A DNA stretch of 41,058 bases. Origin: a virus. Positions 37,129 through 41,058 of the stretch are shown here, piece after piece (position 1 is the stretch's first letter; each line of letters begins with the position of its first letter). Below the pieces are notes generated by a model. It ran no database searches. It saw only the letters and a list, made by a program, of their open reading frames with translations, and was not told the origin of the DNA. A program made the translations under genes and the position numbers. The stretch spans positions 1 through 41,058 of IMG/VR virus record IMGVR_UViG_3300046376_000145. The stretch is one strand, 5' to 3'.

Positions 37129-38189
37129 ATGTGCCGCGCGGGTGTGCGGACGCGCATGCGTCGCTGGTAGGCCTGCCGGACCTGCGCCCACAGCACGTCG
37201 GCGGTGCCCACCTTCATCAGACTGCCGTGCTCGATCACCAGCGTGTAGCCGGCGCGCTCCAGGCCGAGCAGGCGCAGCGTCTCGGCTAGGGCCAGCGTCT
37301 GCACGCCGGCCGGCGTGACGTGCACAGCGATGGGCGCGTTGGCGGCGTGGCTGGCCGCGGTGGTGCCGAGGACGCCGCGGACCAGGGTGAGCTGGCGGGA
37401 CACGTAGACCGTCGCGCCGGTGAGGTGCGTGGCCAGCGGCGTGCCGTTCCAGGACCGCTTCACCAGTAGGTTGTTGCCCGCCACCACCTGAATCAGCATC
37501 TGCTCCCCGTCGACGGTGAGCAGCTCCCCGGCGAAGAACATCGCGCCGTTGGACACGACCACCGTGTTGGCGGCGTTGGTGGCGGCCATGTCGGCCTGGA
37601 GCGTCTGGCCGGAGGTGGCCGGGACCTTGTCGGTGACCAGCATCCGCTCGGTGTCCACACGGAGCACGGAGCCGACGCCGACGGCGCTGCCGTTCGAGCA
37701 GACGGCGGTGACAGCCGAGGCGTTGACCACGGCCAGTGTGCCGCCGGCGGCCTCCACGAGCGGGACGGCCAGGAACAGCCCGGTGACCGCGATGGCGCGC
37801 TGGTAGGTGGCGGTGGACATGAACGTGGCGTCGGTGGCCAGGTTCGTCTCCAGGTAGGTGAACGGGGCGGTGCTGTCGTCCACCCCGTTGCGCGCCAGGA
37901 CGCCGGCAGTGATGTCGACGCCGCCCGAGGTCACCTGCGTCGGCGCGGCGGCCATGTCGTTGCCGTTCAGCCACAGCCGCCAGGTGAGTGAGTACTGATG
38001 GTCCATCCAGTCGAAGAACCGGGTGTCGGTGACCGGCCAGAACGCGCCGGCCGGCCGGCGCATGTCGGCGTCGATGATGGCCGAGGCCGCGCTGATCTCC
38101 CGGACGATCTGGGCGTCGTTGATGGCGGGGGCCGTGACGTTGATCGCCGCCTTGACCTGCTCCAGCGTGCAGTACATCGGGTCCACCAC
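37125..38189 (-). CDS. Head-tail adaptor with inserted beta repeats (354 residues)
   Basis: Adaptor proteins bind the portal after packaging. GTG 38189 (or GTG 38186, ATG 38177) lies just after AGAGGGGG. Residues 7-75 fit a gp6-like helical adaptor (CTLEQVKAAI, IVREISAASAIIDADMRRPAG). From about 150 two related units appear: G-x-L-x-VD-x-E-x-MLV at about 173-187 and 220-233, the second followed by SWNGTPLATH and then RGVLGTTAASH. The C-terminus (ETLRLLGLERAGYTLVIEHG) returns to helix. The family is usually much shorter. Confidence 0.72.
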   Translation of the reverse strand: MVDPMYCTLEQVKAAINVTAPAINDAQIVREISAASAIIDADMRRPAGAFWPVTDTRFFDWMDHQYSLTWRLWLNGNDMAAAPTQVTSGGVDITAGVLARNGVDDSTAPFTYLETNLATDATFMSTATYQRAIAVTGLFLAVPLVEAAGGTLAVVNASAVTAVCSNGSAVGVGSVLRVDTERMLVTDKVPATSGQTLQADMAATNAANTVVVSNGAMFFAGELLTVDGEQMLIQVVAGNNLLVKRSWNGTPLATHLTGATVYVSRQLTLVRGVLGTTAASHAANAPIAVHVTPAGVQTLALAETLRLLGLERAGYTLVIEHGSLMKVGTADVLWAQVRQAYQRRMRVRTPARHI

Positions 38190-38201
38190 GACCCCCTCTC
38201 G

Positions 38202-38612
38202 TCAGTTCTGGTCAGCCGCCGGGCCCGACTGGCGGGTAGGCGCTGTCTGCGGTGCCGTCCCATCGCCAGCCGTCAAACCGGCAGTAGACGGCGTCGTCGG
38301 GGCCGACGCGGATGGGCTCACCGCATCGGGGGCAGGCCTGGGGGAAGGTGTCTCGCCACTCTTCTCGGACCTGTCGACAGTAGGTGAAGATGTTGAGGGC
38401 TCCGTACCATCCGGCCCCGTCTGGCTGGCTGATGGCTGCTCACCTCCAAGATCATCTCCGGGCGCCGCGCCGTGGTTGGCGGTGGGCGTGACGTGCAGCG
38501 TCACCGGGTTGCCGTCGGCGTCGTAGCCGGTGAACACGTTGCCCGAGTCGTCCACCGACAGGCCCGGGAACGCCCCGGCATGCGGGTTGTCGCTCGGTTC
38601 GGGGTGCGTCAT
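38202..38612 (-). CDS. Pro/Ser/Thr-rich disordered protein (136 residues)
   Basis: I chose ATG 38612 with AAAGGA eight bases upstream. A short folded start (VDDSGNVFTGYDADGNPVTLHV) is followed by low-complexity Pro/Ser/Thr/Ala sequence to the end. It sits between head genes and could be an adaptor of capsid surface or an assembly aid. No known family recognised. Confidence 0.6.
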   Translation of the reverse strand: MTHPEPSDNPHAGAFPGLSVDDSGNVFTGYDADGNPVTLHVTPTANHGAAPGDDLGGEQPSASQTGPDGTEPSTSSPTVDRSEKSGETPSPRPAPDAVSPSASAPTTPSTAGLTAGDGTAPQTAPTRQSGPAADQN

Positions 38613-38677
38613 GGTCTGGTCCTTTCCCGGGTGCCGACTGGAACGCCGCACGGACAGGGGGTACGCGCGACGAACCA

Positions 38678-38697
38678 GACGGCAGTCGAGTGCCGTC
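38678..38697 (-). terminator. Small hairpin overlapping the stop of the 168-residue gene
   Basis: GACGGCA (38678-38684) and TGCCGTC (38691-38697) pair over a 6-base loop. Short stem and no T-run: probably a weak attenuator or mRNA end. Confidence 0.35.
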
Positions 38698-39202
38698 AGA
38701 ACAGAAGCGGCTGGAGGTTCACCGGGTTGAAGCGCTCGGACATGTCAGCCGCCTCCATCAGCACCACCGCCGAGCGCGCGACGGCCACCGTGGCGATGTC
38801 CAGGCTGACGTAGTCGTAGCCGGACAGCAGCGCCGGGACGTGGATCTCCACGACGGCGATGCACTGTTTGGTGGCGTTGGCCGCGCCGAGCACGCGGATC
38901 GTGCCGTCGGTGGCCGCGTTGGCCACGTTCGTCCACACCTCGGTGTTGGCCAGCAGGGTGGCCGACTTCAGGTAGAGGTGGTCGCAGACGTAGGGCTGCG
39001 CCGAGCCGCCGGACGAGGCCTGCCACTGGTTGACGGTCATGACCACGTCGGCGTTGCCCGAGGCCGCCGCGCCCAGCGCCACCACGAAGTTGGGGTTGTT
39101 GAAGTTGCGGACGTTGGTCCGCTTCCCCGTGATGGCGGTGGTGGACAGGTCGGCGGACAGGCCGTCGAACCCGAGGTCGAAGGTGTATCCCAGCTTGAAC
39201 AC
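38696..39202 (-). CDS. Unknown head structural protein after the capsid gene (168 residues)
   Basis: GTG 39202 with GAGAAAGG upstream. Beta-rich sequence (GYTFDLGFDGLSADLSTTAI, NADVVMTVNQWQASSGG, AVVEIHVPALLSGYDYVSLDI). Immediately downstream of the major capsid and behind a strong hairpin, this is where head decoration proteins often lie. Decoration or cement function is inference from position and fold type. Confidence 0.62.
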   Translation of the reverse strand: MFKLGYTFDLGFDGLSADLSTTAITGKRTNVRNFNNPNFVVALGAAASGNADVVMTVNQWQASSGGSAQPYVCDHLYLKSATLLANTEVWTNVANAATDGTIRVLGAANATKQCIAVVEIHVPALLSGYDYVSLDIATVAVARSAVVLMEAADMSERFNPVNLQPLLF

Positions 39203-39247
39203 GATGGTGCCTTTCTCGTCGTTCCGATCGAATGACCCTGGAACGCA

Positions 39248-39282
39248 CCGGCCGGGGCGGTCTGGACCACCGCCCCGGCCGG
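39248..39282 (-). terminator. Strong hairpin after the major capsid gene
   Basis: CCGGCCGGGGCGGT (39248-39261) and ACCGCCCCGGCCGG (39269-39282) form a perfect 14-bp stem with a 7-base loop, four bases beyond the capsid stop codon. It may stabilise the capsid message 3' end and reduce downstream transcription, allowing far more capsid than connector protein. Confidence 0.75.
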
Positions 39283-39286
39283 GGGC

Positions 39287-40723
39287 TCAGTGCGCCAGCA
39301 CCACGTAGGGCGACAGCTTGACGCTGGAGTTGTTGTGCGGGGTGATCGGGGCCGGCAACCAGGGCCGGCCGTCCACGCGCTCGATCGCGCGGAACGCGGT
39401 CTTGTCGGTGCCGAACAGGTAGTCGGCGCTGGACTCCACCTGCATCATCTGCCGGTCGCCGACCAGGTACTCCGAGAAGTCGACGAACATGCAGTCCGGG
39501 TTGGTGCCGGCGGCGAAGCCGAGCGGGCCGATCTTCTCCGTGAACAGCACCGGGCGGCCGAGGATCGTGGGCGTCGGGTCGCCGACGGCGTTCGGGATCC
39601 ACAGCATGACCGGGACCGGGATGGTGCCGCCGCCGCCGCCGCTGTTCGGGATGAAGTAGAGCTCGGCCATCTCGGCGAAGGCGTCGTGCGACAGAACCCA
39701 GCAGGTGTTGGGGATGCTGGCCGGGTACATGGACTGGTACATCGCCACCAGATCCTCGTACCGGATGTGGTTGGTGGTCGTGCGGGTCACCGACACCACG
39801 CCGCTGCCGTTGACGACGCCCAGCGGCTGGGTCACGCCGTCACCGGTGAGGAAGGCGATGTCCTCGAACCAGGTCACACCCTGCGGGAACTTCGCCGAGA
39901 ACCAGGACATGAACGCCGGCGCGTCCAGCATCAGCTCATTGGGGATGCCGGCGTAGCCCATCAACTTCTTGGCGTCCAGGGTGACCTGGCCGAACTTCGC
40001 CGAGCTGTCGACGCCCGGCGCACCCTCGGCCGCCCAGAAGAACTGGAGGCCACCGAAGATCGAGGTGACGCGGGACCGCTCGTCGACGGCCGGGATCGGC
40101 ACCTTGAGCGAGTCCATCTGGATGACGGTGGCGCGCTGGCGCACGATGGAGGTGGGCAGCGCCAGCTGGAGGATCTCGGAACGCAGGATCTCGGGGATGA
40201 GGAAGCCGCCGTCCGAGGGCACGACGCTGCCGTAGGAGTTCTGAATCTCCTGGAGCGCCACCAGCCGGTTGACCATGTCAGCCCGGTTGGGCACGTTGAA
40301 CGAGGACCGGCCCATGGCGTGCACCGCGGCGAAGTACTCCCAGGCGCTGGTGAACTTGTCGTCCACCGACGCGCCCAGCGCGCGCTTGCTCCACAGCTGG
40401 CCCTTGGACGTGCGGGCGTTGTGCAGGCCCATGCCGCGGCGCTTCTGCTGGAGCGCGGCCATCGCCTCGCCCGCCTTGAAGCCCTTGGGCAGCTCGTTGC
40501 CGTGGTCCTCCAGGTACTGGACCAGCTCCAGTTCCTTGGCGGCGGCGATGTCGGCGGTGGCCACCTTGCCGGCGTTGGTCTTGGCCCACTCGTTGGCGTA
40601 CTGCTCACCGAACGCCTTGAACTGCTGCGCCGCGAACACCGGATCCGTGCTGATCTTGTTCCGGATGTCCTCGGTCAAGTAGGTGCCGAGTGCGTCCGGA
40701 TTCGTGGGAATCGCCGTGGTCAT
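39287..40723 (-). CDS. Major capsid protein, HK97 fold
   Basis: A 478-residue coat protein. ATG 40723 overlaps the protease stop (ATGA); the longer open frame upstream is inside the protease gene. The N-terminal ~150 residues are charged helices (AAKELELVQYLEDHG, EAMAALQQKRRG) that probably act as a scaffold removed by the protease. The coat follows: GGFLIPEILRSEIL, TGDGVTQPLGVVNGSG, and PVLFTEKIGPLG near the end, all typical of HK97 coats. Confidence 0.94.
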   Translation of the reverse strand: MTTAIPTNPDALGTYLTEDIRNKISTDPVFAAQQFKAFGEQYANEWAKTNAGKVATADIAAAKELELVQYLEDHGNELPKGFKAGEAMAALQQKRRGMGLHNARTSKGQLWSKRALGASVDDKFTSAWEYFAAVHAMGRSSFNVPNRADMVNRLVALQEIQNSYGSVVPSDGGFLIPEILRSEILQLALPTSIVRQRATVIQMDSLKVPIPAVDERSRVTSIFGGLQFFWAAEGAPGVDSSAKFGQVTLDAKKLMGYAGIPNELMLDAPAFMSWFSAKFPQGVTWFEDIAFLTGDGVTQPLGVVNGSGVVSVTRTTTNHIRYEDLVAMYQSMYPASIPNTCWVLSHDAFAEMAELYFIPNSGGGGGTIPVPVMLWIPNAVGDPTPTILGRPVLFTEKIGPLGFAAGTNPDCMFVDFSEYLVGDRQMMQVESSADYLFGTDKTAFRAIERVDGRPWLPAPITPHNNSSVKLSPYVVLAH

Positions 40724-41058
40724 ACCGCAGTCCCTTCGTTCCACGCCCGCGAGAATGCCGAGGCGTCCCAATTCGTAGTAGGCGCGGCGGGCTGCTGTGC
40801 CTTCGCCGCGATGGTAGACGGTGCCGGCGCTGACTGGCGGCCGTCGAATCGGTAGAACGACATGTTCCACCGCTGGTCGGCCGTGTTCTCGGCCTGTGTT
40901 CCGGGCTCTCCGATGTGGTCGGCCAGGCCGGCGTCCACCGCCTCCTGGGCGCTGTACCACTGCTCCCCGCGCATGGTGTCGCGCCAGGCTGACGCCTCAC
41001 CGCCGGCCTTGTCGGCGTACATGCTGGCGATGTTGTCGCTGACCTTGTCCAGTAGGTC
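40720..41058 (-). CDS. Capsid maturation protease, 3' part (continues from base 1)
   Basis: This is the C-terminal part of the ClpP-like protease that begins at 922; codon phase is continuous across the join. It contains QWYSAQEAVDAGLADHIGEP, the helix that follows the catalytic core in S14 phage proteases, then a polar Pro/Ala-rich tail ending ASAFSRAWNEGTAV. The stop overlaps the major capsid start (ATGA). Bases 40932-41058 duplicate 1-127. Confidence 0.92.
   Translation of the reverse strand, partial: DLLDKVSDNIASMYADKAGGEASAWRDTMRGEQWYSAQEAVDAGLADHIGEPGTQAENTADQRWNMSFYRFDGRQSAPAPSTIAAKAQQPAAPTTNWDASAFSRAWNEGTAV
40932..41058. repeat. Terminal direct repeat, right copy
   Basis: Identical to bases 1-127; see the left copy. 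It should be counted once when the genome is closed. Confidence 0.95.

Noticed and set aside
40724-40960. N-terminal extension of the major capsid frame
   Set aside because: The frame is open but lies inside the protease gene, is Arg/Gly-rich, and ATG 40723 has the ATGA coupling to the protease stop.
1-41058. tRNA, rRNA or CRISPR array
   Set aside because: I saw no cloverleaf with a CCA-ready acceptor, no ribosomal RNA signature and no regularly spaced repeats; intergenic space is too short for most. A tRNA scan would settle it.

Overview
The window is an essentially complete genome of a tailed, long-tailed (siphovirus-type) bacteriophage. The last 127 bases repeat the first 127 exactly, so the sequence closes into a circle of 40,931 bp, and the capsid protease gene runs across the join. 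The DNA is very GC-rich. GTG starts are common, and a WhiB-type iron-sulfur regulator and a Rv2525c-like (DUF1906) endolysin are present. Together these point to an actinobacterial host (Actinomycetota); the genus cannot be named from sequence alone. I see no integrase, repressor, partition gene, tRNA or CRISPR array, so a virulent life style is likely but not proven.

Layout. (1) The minus-strand late operon starts near 5,990 and runs down through position 1 to 27,745 via the join: small terminase subunit, three small proteins, large terminase, membrane protein, portal, MuF-like protein, ClpP-type protease, major capsid, an unknown structural protein, a Pro/Ser-rich protein, head-tail adaptor, connector, tail terminator candidate, small membrane protein, two paralogous tail-tube proteins flanking an unknown gene, frameshifted tail chaperones, tape measure, and three tail-tip genes. 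(2) A minus-strand helix-turn-helix gene and a 1,556-codon replication gene occupy 6,038-11,108. (3) A plus-strand early operon fills 11,332-22,501: proteins carrying a repeated Cys2His2-like motif, a Cas4/RecB-type nuclease, a putative single-strand DNA-binding protein, four tiny membrane proteins, an SNF2 helicase, a RuvC-like resolvase and a WhiB protein. (4) A minus-strand lysis cassette lies at 22,572-24,824. (5) A plus-strand operon of 13 small, mostly zinc-ribbon-like or membrane proteins lies at 24,931-27,665.

How it works together. Replication centres on one giant protein that joins a primase-polymerase domain, a D5/SF3-type helicase, a 3'-5' exonuclease and a family A DNA polymerase. 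The plus-strand operon supplies accessory recombination and repair functions. Genes are packed with ATGA/GTGA/TGATG stop-start overlaps, which confirm many genes of 20-60 codons. Strong GC hairpins sit at both convergent junctions. A recurring TACC(G/A)T box 6-7 bases before a start codon suggests leaderless transcription at several operon heads.

Most interesting: the primase-helicase-polymerase fusion and its AT-rich linker; the family of C-x(7-14)-C-x5-H-x3-H modules; the chains of overlapping micro-membrane-protein genes; the terminator-promoter modules; the two tail-tube paralogues; and a structured RNA candidate upstream of the putative SSB.
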